From the NCBI GenBank assembly GCA_020186115.1, contig WSYJ01000075.1, positions 496,001 to 560,000 on the forward strand: a stretch of 64,000 nt of DNA, given 5' to 3'. Source of the stretch: Histomonas meleagridis (Eukaryota > Parabasalia > Tritrichomonadida > Dientamoebidae). This document shows positions 9,902 to 20,846 of this stretch, in pieces; the first letter of the stretch is position 1; every line of letters begins with the position of its first letter. The position numbers and the translations under genes are program-made. The notes under the pieces are model-generated. The model did no database searches, was not told the DNA's origin, and saw only the letters and a list, made by a program, of their open reading frames with translations.

Positions 9902-10160
9902 TAATTTCGTCAGCTCACATTCTTTGAATGGATTTCAACCTTCCGTCAACTTTTTGGATACTTTATCTCACCTTCCATGGAAAATCTTTAACCGTATAAC
10001 AGCATTGAAATTTCCTCCTCTAAAGCATTGAAAACTTGCGCGAACGTTTGTGCACTTTTGTTCTATTAAACAAATTCATCAATTGCATATTTCGTTTATT
10101 CGTTGACAATAAAAACGAATAATAAGTTTATTTCTCAAATTTGTAACACATTTTTAGATA

Positions 10161-11378
10161 TTATTTCATTTGGCTTTTCTGCATCTGTTGCTTCGCCATG
10201 AACTCTCTTACCTTCACTGGGTCGAGCTCTATCTTTACTGTACTTGGGTCAGCGGCCTCAGCGCGCTGCTGCCGCGCCATATCTCTTGCCGCGAGAAGGA
10301 ATTGGAACTCTTCCATTCGAGACTTGCATCCGTACTCGCGGCCATTGAATGGTATTCGCTGTCTTATTGTTGGCTGCGCTTGTGACTGCGTGGGCTGTGT
10401 TGACTGCGAAGGCGGCTTATGTATTATAGTTGACTGCGCGCGATTACGCTGCTGGTACATGTTTGAGGATGCGCTTTGCGGCTGGCCTCCTGGTGGAATA
10501 CGGAACGTGATCTTGTTTGGCAAGGAATCAGTGCCCTGCTTCTGTTGATTTGTGTTATTTTGTGCTGCACTTTGAGGCGCGGGCTTCTGTTGGTAATGGC
10601 TTACATTGTTTTGTACTGTTGATGTCTTTTGTTGCGTTGCGTTTTGTGGTGTTGGCTTTTGCTGATATTGGTTTATGTTGTTCTGTACCGTCGTTGGCTT
10701 TTGTGCTGTGTTTTGATATGTTGGCTTTTGCTGATATTGGTTTATGTTGTTCTGTACCGTCGTTGGCTTATTTGTATTGATTTGTGGTGGCTTTTGCTGA
10801 TATTGGTTTATTGTGTTCTGTACCGTCGTTGGGTTATTTGTATTGGTTTGTGGTGGCTTTTGGGATGGCGATTTTGAAGTGCTGCTTTGAGTGCTGTAGG
10901 CTGCGGGCGTTCTTGGTTGACATAAATTATTTTGTGTTGAAGATGGTTGAGAAGAATGGTTTTGAAAAGCTGATTGTTTTTGTTGAAAACTTGAGGCCTG
11001 TGATGAAGGAGGCTTAGGTGGATGATTTTGATAAGAGTTTGTTTTTTGTTGGTATCCTTGAGTACTCTGTGGTGGTGATGGTTTTGGTGGATAATTTTGG
11101 GACGTAGGCGGCTTTGTTGTATTGTTTTGATAGCTGTAAGCGGGAGGCGTTAAATTTGATTTATTTTGAATAACATTATTGCTTGTGGATGTTTCTTTGT
11201 TAATCTGAGGAGCCTTTGTCAGAATTGTAGACTGAGTTCGCTCAAGAACATTTGATCTTGTCGGTCTTAAATTTGTATGAGAAGTTGGTGAATTTTGAAC
11301 TGGTTTGTTGGCGGGATTATGTGGAACGTATACACCCCTTGATTGCATAAGGCTTGCCACTGGATCACAGCCAGACAT
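10161..11378 (-). CDS. Gln/Pro/Asn-rich low-complexity protein
   Basis: 405 residues from ATG 11376-11378. The first ~20 residues (CDPVASLMQSRGVYVPH) look like a short conserved motif. Residues about 25-300 are low complexity and rich in Gln, Asn, Pro, Thr and Ser. They include four or five near-copies of a motif TVQNNINQYQQKP in tandem. The last ~85 residues are different: GREYGCKSRMEEFQFLLAARDMARQQRAE followed by a helical charged end. This could be a small interaction domain. I do not recognise the family. The layout (short motif, disordered prion-like middle, helical end) resembles RNA-granule or trafficking adaptors, but no function can be assigned. Confidence 0.7.
   Translation of the reverse strand: MSGCDPVASLMQSRGVYVPHNPANKPVQNSPTSHTNLRPTRSNVLERTQSTILTKAPQINKETSTSNNVIQNKSNLTPPAYSYQNNTTKPPTSQNYPPKPSPPQSTQGYQQKTNSYQNHPPKPPSSQASSFQQKQSAFQNHSSQPSSTQNNLCQPRTPAAYSTQSSTSKSPSQKPPQTNTNNPTTVQNTINQYQQKPPQINTNKPTTVQNNINQYQQKPTYQNTAQKPTTVQNNINQYQQKPTPQNATQQKTSTVQNNVSHYQQKPAPQSAAQNNTNQQKQGTDSLPNKITFRIPPGGQPQSASSNMYQQRNRAQSTIIHKPPSQSTQPTQSQAQPTIRQRIPFNGREYGCKSRMEEFQFLLAARDMARQQRAEAADPSTVKIELDPVKVREFMAKQQMQKSQMK
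10580..10860 (-). repeat. Tandem coding repeat of ~70 bases (TVQNNINQYQQKP motif)
   Basis: Near-identical DNA copies encoding the same Gln/Asn-rich motif recur at about 70-base spacing inside the low-complexity gene. The identity at DNA level suggests recent slippage or unequal crossing-over. Confidence 0.7.
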
Positions 11379-11601
11379 TTGATTTATATCACCTAACCGT
11401 ATTACACCATTGTATTTATATGTAAACTATTGAATACTATTCAATTTACAGTATGACACTTTTTGAAAAGTTTTCCAAAATTTTGTCAAGTGAAGTGTCG
11501 GTTTCGGTTCCAATTTTATAATAATTATTTGATTTAAATTACCCAGAATTTTTTAATTTTCTTGTAATTGATTTGACTTATACTACATTCTATACTCAAT
11601 G

Positions 11602-12338
11602 GAATGAAATTTACTTATGAATGGTTCGCATGTAATTAACACATGTAAATATGCAATTGCAAGTGGGAATTTAGAGATAATTCATTTATGTAAACAAAAT
11701 CATTTGACATTTGATAATTCAGTTGAATTTCATCGAAATGATATCTTTCATCATTATTATGAGAACAAAATCGAAGAATGCTTAGGAAGGATGTGTGTTT
11801 TGTTTGAAAATTATGGAATTTTTGAATTTATAAAAGAAGAAGAAATGATAATTGTTGATGATATCGTTGATAATCATCGATAAACTGCAACTTATATATT
11901 GTTAAATATATTGTAATAAATAGTTATATTCCTAATGATTATTAGGCAGTTCTTCTGAATCAGGGAATCTCGGACTTGTTAAATATATTTCAAAGCAAAA
12001 AGATATCCATATTAATGCTATCTATATTTGATTTGATATTTTGGAATTTAATTTGAAAATCTGATGTTTAATTTGATATTATAATATTTACTATAATAAT
12101 TTGATAAATCACTTATTATTGCATCTGCAAATGGTCATAAAGAAATAGTTAAATTATATCTCGAACAAGAAAGAATTGATATTGATGCTAAAGTTATTTA
12201 TATTTTTTATTTCATAATAATATTTGAAAATCATTTTAAATAATTAAGACAGCACTAATGTATGCATCTGAATATGGTCATATAGAAATAGTTAAATTAC
12301 TTCGTAAACAAAAAGGAATCAAAACTAACAGGTTTTAA
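11602..12338 (+). pseudogene. Ankyrin/DUF3447 gene fragment
   Basis: An 88-codon frame at about 11617-11883 matches the middle of the DUF3447-like core of the other ankyrin genes (YAIASGNLEIIHLCKQNH). It lacks the N-terminal leader. Downstream, two ankyrin modules (about 12110-12200 and 12250-12335) follow in different frames, separated by an AT-rich spacer of the same kind as in the large arrays. One spacer ends in AAATCACTT instead of the usual ACAGCACTT. No complete ORF is possible, so this is a truncated relic. It lies between the Gln-rich gene and TOR. Confidence 0.7.
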
Positions 12339-12599
12339 ATATATGTACATAGCTTTTTTATAGGATTACTTCCCAATTTGAAAAAGTAACATCAATAATA
12401 TATTTAAAGTCCTTAAGTACTTATAGAAATTATGTTAAATTTTATTGCATCAATTCATAATGGCCTATCTATTGATTCCAAATATTATTAAAAAAAGTTC
12501 CTGCTTATGAAAAGATTTATACTCTCAGAGAGATTTTGTAATCACAACGATTTTCCATTGTTCTGAATTACGAAGTAAACAACTCAATTACAAAATGAA

Positions 12600-15500
12600 A
12601 TGAAATCTAAAGAAGAAGACTCATTTCTCCAGGAACTTCCTATTGATGACCCTTTATCAACACAAATGAACAATGTAATTTCAGCGTCTTCTTCTCCAGA
12701 TTCATCTCAATTCCGATTTGCATTGAAATCGTTTCAAAATTATGTAACCTCTGAGTATCGAAATTCTATTAACCAACAAGCTTTTGTGTCCAAATTATTT
12801 CATGCTATTACATTAAATTCTTTAAATCATGATCCATTGTTATTTACCATTTTTTTATCAGCTTTAACAAACGTTAATATTGGGAATAAGTTATCAAAAG
12901 CCACCAAAATGGCCCGCGAAATTCCTCAAATTCCTCCTTCATCAAATCCTCTTGTTTTTCATTATTTAGAAAAGACATTAGTTTGGCTTTCAAATCATCT
13001 TGGTACAACTCTACAAATGATTTTAAGTCCATTACGTTCACAAGTTCAAACATGGTTTTCGACCAATACGGAAACTTTAATAATTTCATCACTTTATTTA
13101 TTAGATATTTTTCTTCGAAGATTTACTAATTTTATGCGTTCATTTTTAGATACTTCCAAAAGTATTATTTTACGTTCTTTTAGAAATCAATCTCCGCAAG
13201 TTATTAAAGCAGCAACCAAATCTTTTTTTTCATTTTTACAACTTATTAACACACCTTTATATAGCCATTCTATATCATTATGTAATCTAATTGCTGAACA
13301 TCTTTCTGATCCAAGTATGTCTTTTGAACCATTATTTATAGAAGCACTAAATCAATTATTCATCAAATTCCCGAATCTAATTCAATACTTTACATTCAAG
13401 GAACCGTTAATTCCTGATTTAAACAAAGATTGTCAAAATCGTTTACAATTAATACCATTATCATATCAATGTTCACCAGAAGTATTTAAGCCAAATCATT
13501 TTACCCAAATCTTTGAATTATACTCACATTTATTAAGCAAAGGGTATTCATTCAAACATGAAATTTATTTATCATTAGGGAAATTTTGTTTTTTAATTGG
13601 AGACATATTACAAGAACAATATAAATCAAATGCTAATCAACTTCAAACAATAATTTTACATGACAATAAAACAGATGAATCTATTTTTGCATTACTTTCT
13701 TTGATAACACCCAACACGCAAAACTTTTGTGAAGTTATCGATTCCGTCTTAAATGGGAATATCACAGATACAATTTTAGAAGGATTATTTAACTTCACTA
13801 AAAAATGGCCAGCTTTAGGACCACAAATTCGTTCTAAGTTATTACCATTATTTACTTCAGACATAATATTACAAAATTCTAATCGAAAAATTCATTCTTT
13901 TTCATCATTAATATATTTTCAATTTCCACAAAAAGAATTATCAGATAATTTGTTATTAATGTATAGCTCACAATTAGATAATTCTGATTTAATCATTCGG
14001 AAACAAACAGCTCGATTTTTATTATCACAACAAAATAATTTCCCACGAATTAAAGTTCGATTAATATCTTATTTAATAACAGAGATTGATGATGATTTAC
14101 GTTTAAAAGTATTAAAGAAAATGACATCGAATAATGAATCGATTGATTTAATTGATCCTTTATTTGCTATTTTACATGATCGACAATTTGAATTAAGGTT
14201 TCAAGCGTTACGTTTGTTATGTAATATTGATTCAGCTATAGATGTTATATCGGAATATATATTAGAAATTGTTCATTATTTAAATAATATTAATGTTTTA
14301 GCTAAACATGCAATTTATTCATTATTAATCATCATCAAAAAAAGACCAAATTTAATTCAACCTTTTTCACAATTTTTACTTAAAAGATTATTAAAATCGA
14401 ATAATCAAACATCGTCATCATTAGAATTATTATCAATTTTATTAAGTTTCTCATTAAATTCAGTTGATTTATCTCAATTAGCATTTCATATTAATTCGAA
14501 TTTATCGATACATTCATCAACTAAGAAAAATAATTCAACAATTAATTTATTAAAATCGTCATTAAAATATACAAATATTCGAAGTTTATTATTTGAAAAA
14601 TATCCAATAATATTTTATCGATTATATGAAATTTCAAATATATTAAATAACATTGAAGATCGCTTAAATTTATTAAATGTAATTGAACAAATTGGGTTAA
14701 TACCAGTATCAAAGATGAATGAAATCATTTTAGCGAATAAAGTAAATTCAAGTACATATTCTATACTTGGAGCATTAACATTAGTTAATCAAAAAGCTCT
14801 AGATAATGATTATATTAATCAAATCACTAATATGTGTGTATTTGAATCCATTTCGATTTTATTAAATATATTAACAGAAGATTCATTATCTACATTACAT
14901 GCATCTGCAATCGAATCTCTTTTAATCATTCTTTTAACTTATCATAATGTAGGTGATGGTATTGAAGAATTAATAATTGAGAAAATTCATACGATTTTAT
15001 CAAATGGTGGAAATACTATAATTACAATGACAATGCAAAACATTGTACCTTTTTTAGCTATTTTTGGTAAAAAAATTGCTCCGTTATTACCTTGTATTAT
15101 TAATATGATATATAATTCTTGGCTAAAAATTGATATTTCAATAAGTTTACAAACTATTAAATGGATTGCAATATGTATACCTAATGAATTCATTAAATAT
15201 ATACATAAAATTATAATGTTAATGTTATCTTCTTTAAATAATTTATCTCCGAAAATTGTTAATAATATTTTCGATACAATTATATCATTTGGTAAATTAA
15301 TGACTTATGTTGATAATATAATTATTCCTTCGATATTAACATGGATAGAAAATCATTCGGATTCAACAGAAACAATTAAAGAATCATTAATTCATTTAAA
15401 GAAAATTATAATTTATTGTAAAAGTCGAAAATATTGTACTGAAATAATTCGAACTTTATTATTAATTGGAAAAAAGAATTTAGATTTAATTAATGAAATA

Positions 15501-18500
15501 ATTAATATATTTTATGTTATAGCAATTCAAATGAAACAAAAATTCTTAATTTATATAAATGAAATTTCAACTGTTTTTAAAATAGAGAATTTACCTGATT
15601 TCAAATATTTAATAAAATGTATTTCATTAGGTATCGAAATCCCTTCTGAACTTAAAAAGAAATGTGAAATAATCGATGAACCTTTAATAAAACCTAATCA
15701 ATTTTCATTAAACATATCAACGAATAAGAAAACATTACCCCAATTAAAGTTGCCTTTAGATGGATGGGATTTATTTGAATGGTGTCATTGGTTTGATGAA
15801 TTTGTCCCATTAATATTAGCATCTTCTTCATGTAAAGCAATTTCTTCATGTAATTCATTATCGGAACGAAATGAATTTGTTAAAAACTCATTATTTCCAG
15901 TAGCTTATGCATTTACATATATCAATGATCAACAAAACTTACAAATTAAACATATATTAATCACATCATTAATGCAACATTGTGTTCCTAATTATATCAT
16001 TCGACCATTTCTTAAAGTTATCGAATATTTAGAACTTGTAGAATTAAATGTTCCTGTATCATATAAAGTATTAGCAAAAAAAGCTAAAAAAACTGGACAA
16101 TTTTCACAAAGTTTAAGATATAATGAATATATCTTTGAATCATTCTCACAAAAATCAATTGAGAATTTGATATCATTAAATTTACAATTAGGTTTACCTT
16201 TAGCAGCTAAAGGTATCTTACGTATTAGTACAGTTAATAAATCCATAGAAAGCTTAGCGGAAAAATTAGGTTTATGGGAAGAAGCATATGAATCATATTG
16301 TAAAATGAATAATAATGATGAAAATATAATCAAAGGTAAAATGAAATGTCTTGAAGCTTTATCAAGATATAAAGATTTATATGAATTAACTAAGGATGAT
16401 ATATCAATTTATTCTGCTTCTGCTTGTTTTCATATGTTAAATTTTAATAAGTTACATATCATCATCAACAAATTAAATTCGAATGATCAAAAAACAATTT
16501 TTTATAAAATTATTGATAATGTTTATATGAATGATTTAAATAACGCGGAAATATTAATAGAAAAATTAAACATTGAATATATACCACAATTATTCCCAAT
16601 GATTTTCGAAGATTATGAAAAATGTTATGATATATTAATTAATGCTACAATTATCTCTGAAATTAAGGACATAATTGAAATCAAGAAAATCGAATATATT
16701 AAAAATAGTCCAAATCCTAAAGAAAGAAAACATTATGAAAATTATGTAAATAAAATATTAAAAGATTGGAAATCTCGCTTTGAACAATTAAGTGATTCCA
16801 CGAAAGCAATGTATGAAACATTATGTATACGTTCATTATTATTAAATGAATCACAACTTAGTGAATATTGGCTTCAATTCCTCGAGAAAGAATCATTAAA
16901 AGGTAAAACACAACTTGGAGAAATAGCATTAAAACATGTAAATCTTCAATTACCAGAAGTCCAATTTTCACAAAGTTTAATGTTATGGAATTCAAATTCG
17001 AAAAAAGAAGCAATTGAAAAGTTAAAATTATTAATTCAAAACATCTCGAAAACATCGAAATTATTACCACGTTATTTATATACATTAGGGATATGGTGTT
17101 TACAACAATCGATGCATGATTTAGCTTATGAATATTTAAGTGATTCCACAAAATTATGTTCGAACTCATCTGAATATTGGGGTTATTTATCACGAATTAG
17201 TTTAATCTTATTTCATCGTGATCAATGTCCGAAATATTTATATGAATCATTACAAGCTTTAATTAATGGATTAATTAATGGACCTAAAAATCCATTAAAT
17301 TTCACGTTGAAAACATTTTCTATTTTATATCATGTAAAAGAAGCAAAAGAATTTTCGATACTTTTAAGTAATAACTTGACTAAAATATCATCACGTTATT
17401 GGTTATTTTTATTACCACAAATTGTTTCCAAATTAAATTTAATTGAATTAAATGAAATTTTAGAAAAACTTTTGTTACAAATATCTATAACTTATCCACA
17501 AAAAGTACTTTATTCATTATTAGTAAATTGTTTATCGAATAATAATGAAATCCGTGAACCAGCAAAGAAAGTTATAAACATAATTCGATTAAGTCAACCA
17601 ACACTTGTTAATCAAGTTTTATTATTTTCGGAAGAAATGTTACGAATTGCATCATTTTGGTTTGAGTTATGGAATAATAATATTGATATCTCATCTAAAC
17701 AATATGTTTTATGTAATAACTTACAATCTACAATCGAAAACCTTTTACCATTACATAAATTAATCACAAATTCACCTAAAACACTTTATGAAGTTTCATT
17801 TATATCGAAGTTTGGATCGATCTTAAAAAACGCGGAAAACTTTTTATATGAATATCTTCAAACTAAAAACGTTTTATATTTTCATCAAGCTTGGTCAATA
17901 TATGTTGAAGTATATAAATTAATTCATCCATTCATCACCAACTTAAAAGAATTCCAATTAATTGATGCGTCACCACTTTTAGCTAATCTTAATAAAACGC
18001 AATTAACTATACCCGGATGTAATGAAGATATATACATTACATCATTTTTAAATCATATCCAAATAATAAACTCCAAACAAAAGCCACGAAAAATTAATGT
18101 ATTGGGATCGAATGGGAAAATTTATCCATTTTTACTTAAAGCTAATGAAGACACACGATTAGATGAACGAGTAATGCAATTATTTAATTATATTAGTAAC
18201 TTCATAAAACAATCGAAGAAACCATTAGCGTCTAAGTTGACAATTACTACTTATGGCGTTGTCCCAATTACATCGAAATATGGATTAATCGGTTGGGTAC
18301 AAGATACACAAACGCTTCATGAAATAATACGAAACTTTCGAGTTTCACATGGAATTAAGAACTTCGATATTGAACAATTAGTTACACTTAAGACATGTCC
18401 GAACTATGATAAATTACCAAATGGAAAAGAGAAAGAGAAAATGTTTTTGTTGGGCTTAAAACAAACAAATGGAGATGACCTTAAAAGAATTCTTTTGAAG

Positions 18501-19052
18501 TTTTCGACAGATTCAAATGATTGGCTTGAAAGAAGAGTTTTGTTCACGACTTCTTTAGCTGTTACTTCGATCGCAGGTTACATACTCGGATTAGGCGACA
18601 GACATCTCTGTAATATAATGATAAAGAATAGAACAGCAAAACTAATACACATCGACTTCGGTGATTGTTTCGAAGTGGCGATGAATAGGAATTTGTTCCC
18701 CGAAAAAGTTCCGTTTCGATTGACGAGAGTATTGTTGAATGCTTTGGAAGTGTCGAAGATCGAAGGAACTTTTCGATGTTGTTGTGAAAATGTGATGGAA
18801 TTATTGAGGACAAATAATGAGCAAATTTTGGTGCTTCTTGAGGCTTTTATTACGGATCCGTCACTGATGTGTGAGAATTATGGAAAGTTAACGCCTGAGA
18901 AAATAATGAAAAGAATTTATGATAAATTAAATGGAAATGAGTTCGAGGTTAAACAAATGTCCGTGAAAAAACAGGTCGAAAGATTGATATCGGAGGCAAC
19001 GTCAATTAGCAACTTGTGCCAAATGTATAGAGGATGGTACCCTTGGTGGTAA
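12600..19052 (+). CDS. TOR: TOR (target of rapamycin) PIKK-family kinase
   Basis: 2150 residues with no interruption. Residues 1 to ~1150 are HEAT-like helices. The FAT region runs from ~1155. The FRB domain is at ~1678-1777, with a conserved Trp1765 in the QAW motif. The kinase domain follows, with LDERVMQLF, the catalytic loop GDRHLCN (Asp2000, Asn2005) and HIDFGD (Asp2019). The FATC domain ends in YRGWYPWW at the C-terminus. The FEVAMNRNLFPEKVPFRLTR segment is TOR-like rather than ATM/ATR/DNA-PK-like. TOR couples nutrients to growth and translation in TORC1/TORC2. It is shorter than animal TOR (~2550), mostly in the HEAT part. The start ATG is followed by an acidic leader. A SAPS/PP6 set and an Akt-like kinase in the same window act in the same general pathway, though linkage is probably chance. 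Confidence 0.95.
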   Translation: MKSKEEDSFLQELPIDDPLSTQMNNVISASSSPDSSQFRFALKSFQNYVTSEYRNSINQQAFVSKLFHAITLNSLNHDPLLFTIFLSALTNVNIGNKLSKATKMAREIPQIPPSSNPLVFHYLEKTLVWLSNHLGTTLQMILSPLRSQVQTWFSTNTETLIISSLYLLDIFLRRFTNFMRSFLDTSKSIILRSFRNQSPQVIKAATKSFFSFLQLINTPLYSHSISLCNLIAEHLSDPSMSFEPLFIEALNQLFIKFPNLIQYFTFKEPLIPDLNKDCQNRLQLIPLSYQCSPEVFKPNHFTQIFELYSHLLSKGYSFKHEIYLSLGKFCFLIGDILQEQYKSNANQLQTIILHDNKTDESIFALLSLITPNTQNFCEVIDSVLNGNITDTILEGLFNFTKKWPALGPQIRSKLLPLFTSDIILQNSNRKIHSFSSLIYFQFPQKELSDNLLLMYSSQLDNSDLIIRKQTARFLLSQQNNFPRIKVRLISYLITEIDDDLRLKVLKKMTSNNESIDLIDPLFAILHDRQFELRFQALRLLCNIDSAIDVISEYILEIVHYLNNINVLAKHAIYSLLIIIKKRPNLIQPFSQFLLKRLLKSNNQTSSSLELLSILLSFSLNSVDLSQLAFHINSNLSIHSSTKKNNSTINLLKSSLKYTNIRSLLFEKYPIIFYRLYEISNILNNIEDRLNLLNVIEQIGLIPVSKMNEIILANKVNSSTYSILGALTLVNQKALDNDYINQITNMCVFESISILLNILTEDSLSTLHASAIESLLIILLTYHNVGDGIEELIIEKIHTILSNGGNTIITMTMQNIVPFLAIFGKKIAPLLPCIINMIYNSWLKIDISISLQTIKWIAICIPNEFIKYIHKIIMLMLSSLNNLSPKIVNNIFDTIISFGKLMTYVDNIIIPSILTWIENHSDSTETIKESLIHLKKIIIYCKSRKYCTEIIRTLLLIGKKNLDLINEIINIFYVIAIQMKQKFLIYINEISTVFKIENLPDFKYLIKCISLGIEIPSELKKKCEIIDEPLIKPNQFSLNISTNKKTLPQLKLPLDGWDLFEWCHWFDEFVPLILASSSCKAISSCNSLSERNEFVKNSLFPVAYAFTYINDQQNLQIKHILITSLMQHCVPNYIIRPFLKVIEYLELVELNVPVSYKVLAKKAKKTGQFSQSLRYNEYIFESFSQKSIENLISLNLQLGLPLAAKGILRISTVNKSIESLAEKLGLWEEAYESYCKMNNNDENIIKGKMKCLEALSRYKDLYELTKDDISIYSASACFHMLNFNKLHIIINKLNSNDQKTIFYKIIDNVYMNDLNNAEILIEKLNIEYIPQLFPMIFEDYEKCYDILINATIISEIKDIIEIKKIEYIKNSPNPKERKHYENYVNKILKDWKSRFEQLSDSTKAMYETLCIRSLLLNESQLSEYWLQFLEKESLKGKTQLGEIALKHVNLQLPEVQFSQSLMLWNSNSKKEAIEKLKLLIQNISKTSKLLPRYLYTLGIWCLQQSMHDLAYEYLSDSTKLCSNSSEYWGYLSRISLILFHRDQCPKYLYESLQALINGLINGPKNPLNFTLKTFSILYHVKEAKEFSILLSNNLTKISSRYWLFLLPQIVSKLNLIELNEILEKLLLQISITYPQKVLYSLLVNCLSNNNEIREPAKKVINIIRLSQPTLVNQVLLFSEEMLRIASFWFELWNNNIDISSKQYVLCNNLQSTIENLLPLHKLITNSPKTLYEVSFISKFGSILKNAENFLYEYLQTKNVLYFHQAWSIYVEVYKLIHPFITNLKEFQLIDASPLLANLNKTQLTIPGCNEDIYITSFLNHIQIINSKQKPRKINVLGSNGKIYPFLLKANEDTRLDERVMQLFNYISNFIKQSKKPLASKLTITTYGVVPITSKYGLIGWVQDTQTLHEIIRNFRVSHGIKNFDIEQLVTLKTCPNYDKLPNGKEKEKMFLLGLKQTNGDDLKRILLKFSTDSNDWLERRVLFTTSLAVTSIAGYILGLGDRHLCNIMIKNRTAKLIHIDFGDCFEVAMNRNLFPEKVPFRLTRVLLNALEVSKIEGTFRCCCENVMELLRTNNEQILVLLEAFITDPSLMCENYGKLTPEKIMKRIYDKLNGNEFEVKQMSVKKQVERLISEATSISNLCQMYRGWYPWW

Positions 19053-19424
19053 TCATGATAAATTATGTTTTGTATTCTTAAATAAATCCAAATATAAAGT
19101 AATTTTTAATGGCGTTAAATATATATTTGTATGTAAGTAATTTATGTTACTATAAAATGTTTTTACTTAAATGTTTAAAACATTTGTTTTACTATTTGTA
19201 CAGTCAAATGATTCATTTACTTTTGTTAAATTTGGAAACCAAAGTTTATTTTTATTTTATTAAGTGCATAATTTAATTAAAATATTGCATGTGCTTGCAA
19301 AATAAATTTACAATAAAGCAAAAGAACCAATTTTTATCGTCATTTCAGAAGTTTATTTTTTCACCCAAAAAACAACTTTTTGAGATGTTTATATGTTGGT
19401 AAAAAGTCAAATTCCTTTTAACTT
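19053..19424. other. Intergenic between TOR and Rab, with a CCTTT motif
   Basis: AT-rich and without an ORF. It ends with ATTCCTTTTAACTT just before the Rab ATG. CCTTT resembles the M5 core promoter motif described at transcription starts in Trichomonas vaginalis. Confidence 0.4.
19414..19418 (+). promoter_or_regulatory. CCTTT motif next to the Rab start codon
   Basis: CCTTT lies 6 bases upstream of ATG 19425. No TCAYW initiator is present nearby. A start-site role is inferred from similarity to the T. vaginalis M5 motif. Confidence 0.4.
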
Positions 19425-20003
19425 ATGATTGAGCAAGAAGCACCAGTACCACGTGTAATCTTAATTGGAAATTCATTTTGCGGGAAAACAGCATTATTCG
19501 AATACTTAAAAGGACATAAAACTGTGGTATATGAACAAACAATAGGTCCTTCAAATTTTGAGTATTCAAAAAATATCAAAGGAAAAAATTACAGAGTTCA
19601 AGTATGGGATACTGCAGGGCAAGAGCAATATCGAGCACTTGGTCCAATTTATTATAGAAATGCAGCAGCAGGAATTTTTGTTTATGATATAACTGAAGCA
19701 GATACATTTAATAGCATACCAGAATGGTATAGAGCATTTGCAGATTCTGTCGGAAGAAAATCTTTCCTTTTTCTTGTAGGAAATAAGTTAGATTTAGAAG
19801 AAAAAAGAGCTGTTGACCAAAGCACTGCAAATTCATTTGCAAAAGACAATGGTTTTATATTTTTTGAAACGTCAGCATTGGAAGGAACAAATGTTGATTT
19901 ATTATTTCAAGCTGTATTCGATAAGGTTCATCCAATAGAAACAGTTTCTGAAAGCAAAGAAAAAGAAGTTGAGGTGGTCAAAGATAACAAATGCAAGTGC
20001 TAA
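19425..20003 (+). CDS. Rab-family small GTPase
   Basis: 192 residues, a full-length Rab. The nucleotide-binding motifs are intact: P-loop GNSFCGKT (residues ~16-23), switch region with TIGPSNF, WDTAGQEQYR, NKLD and ETSAL. The C-terminus ends in Cys-Lys-Cys, a CxC double geranylgeranylation motif. It should cycle between GTP and GDP on membranes in vesicle traffic. The switch I 'TIGPSNF' replaces the common TIGVDF/TIGAAF, so the subfamily is unclear; a Rab5/21-like relation is possible. It contrasts with the two motif-deficient Rab-like proteins at 55934 and 62106. Confidence 0.93.
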   Translation: MIEQEAPVPRVILIGNSFCGKTALFEYLKGHKTVVYEQTIGPSNFEYSKNIKGKNYRVQVWDTAGQEQYRALGPIYYRNAAAGIFVYDITEADTFNSIPEWYRAFADSVGRKSFLFLVGNKLDLEEKRAVDQSTANSFAKDNGFIFFETSALEGTNVDLLFQAVFDKVHPIETVSESKEKEVEVVKDNKCKC

Positions 20004-20846
20004 GAAAACTAAATTTATATGTATATTTTGTTACGTAAACTCTTGACACAGTGTTTCGTTAGGTATTTGTTTGTTACTATTTCCCCCAAAGCTAATGTAT
20101 TACGATTTTTTTTAATCTTGAATTCAATTGATCAATTTAGCATTTGATGATTTTCATTACTGAATAGTTACTCCTGTTTTATGGTGACAATTGAGTGCAA
20201 AACAGAGTTATTGTTTATTGTTGTTCCAAAATTTTATAATTTTCCAAATTGTCGACCGTTTAAACTGGTATTTTTTTTAATTTTTACTCTCTTATAGTTA
20301 CGCCCATATTAATTAGTGAGAAATTGCTAAAAAGAATTGGTTATACCAATAAATATTTACTGGCTTTTTATCAAAATTATCTTTAAAGAAATTGACATTA
20401 CATTTAATTATATCTTATTTGTCTTAAACATAAATCACCACTTTCTATAGCCTTTCCCTGAAGCCATCATATTTCTAATATATTTCTTGTTTATTCATTA
20501 AAATCTGGCTTAAACCCAAATCAGACAGAAAAATTTCGTTGTCAGATTTTTATTTCACTTTTTATCTCTTAACGTCCACAGACTGTTTACTTTTGGGTAA
20601 AAAACAATCGTTAACTGCAGATGGGACAAATCAAAATGGTTAAACAAAAAAATCCCATAATAAAATGCGCAAATAAATAGTTTTCACATCCGCCACGAAA
20701 CAGTTAATGTTCCAAAAACCAAAAAAAAGATTTTATCAAACAACACAATTCCTATCACCCATTTTTGTCATAAATGCACAAATTTCACCATCGTTTTCTC
20801 ACAAAAGTGAAAAATTGAAAGACAATTTCACTTCAACATTTTAGAA
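20004..20846. other. Long intergenic region, nothing recognised
   Basis: 840 bases without a credible ORF, tRNA or repeat. Its composition is typical AT-rich spacer. An initiator-like TCACTT lies near the right edge (20828-20833). This is one of the longer gene-free stretches in an otherwise compact window. Confidence 0.4.
20828..20833 (+). promoter_or_regulatory. Initiator-like element TCACTT
   Basis: It matches TCAYW and lies 17 bases from ATG 20847 (counting from its A). Confidence 0.5.

Noticed and set aside
10170-11017. Overlapping plus-strand ORFs rich in Leu, Cys and Trp, some membrane-like
   Set aside because: Antisense to the Gln/Pro-rich gene; the repeats arise from that gene's coding repeats.
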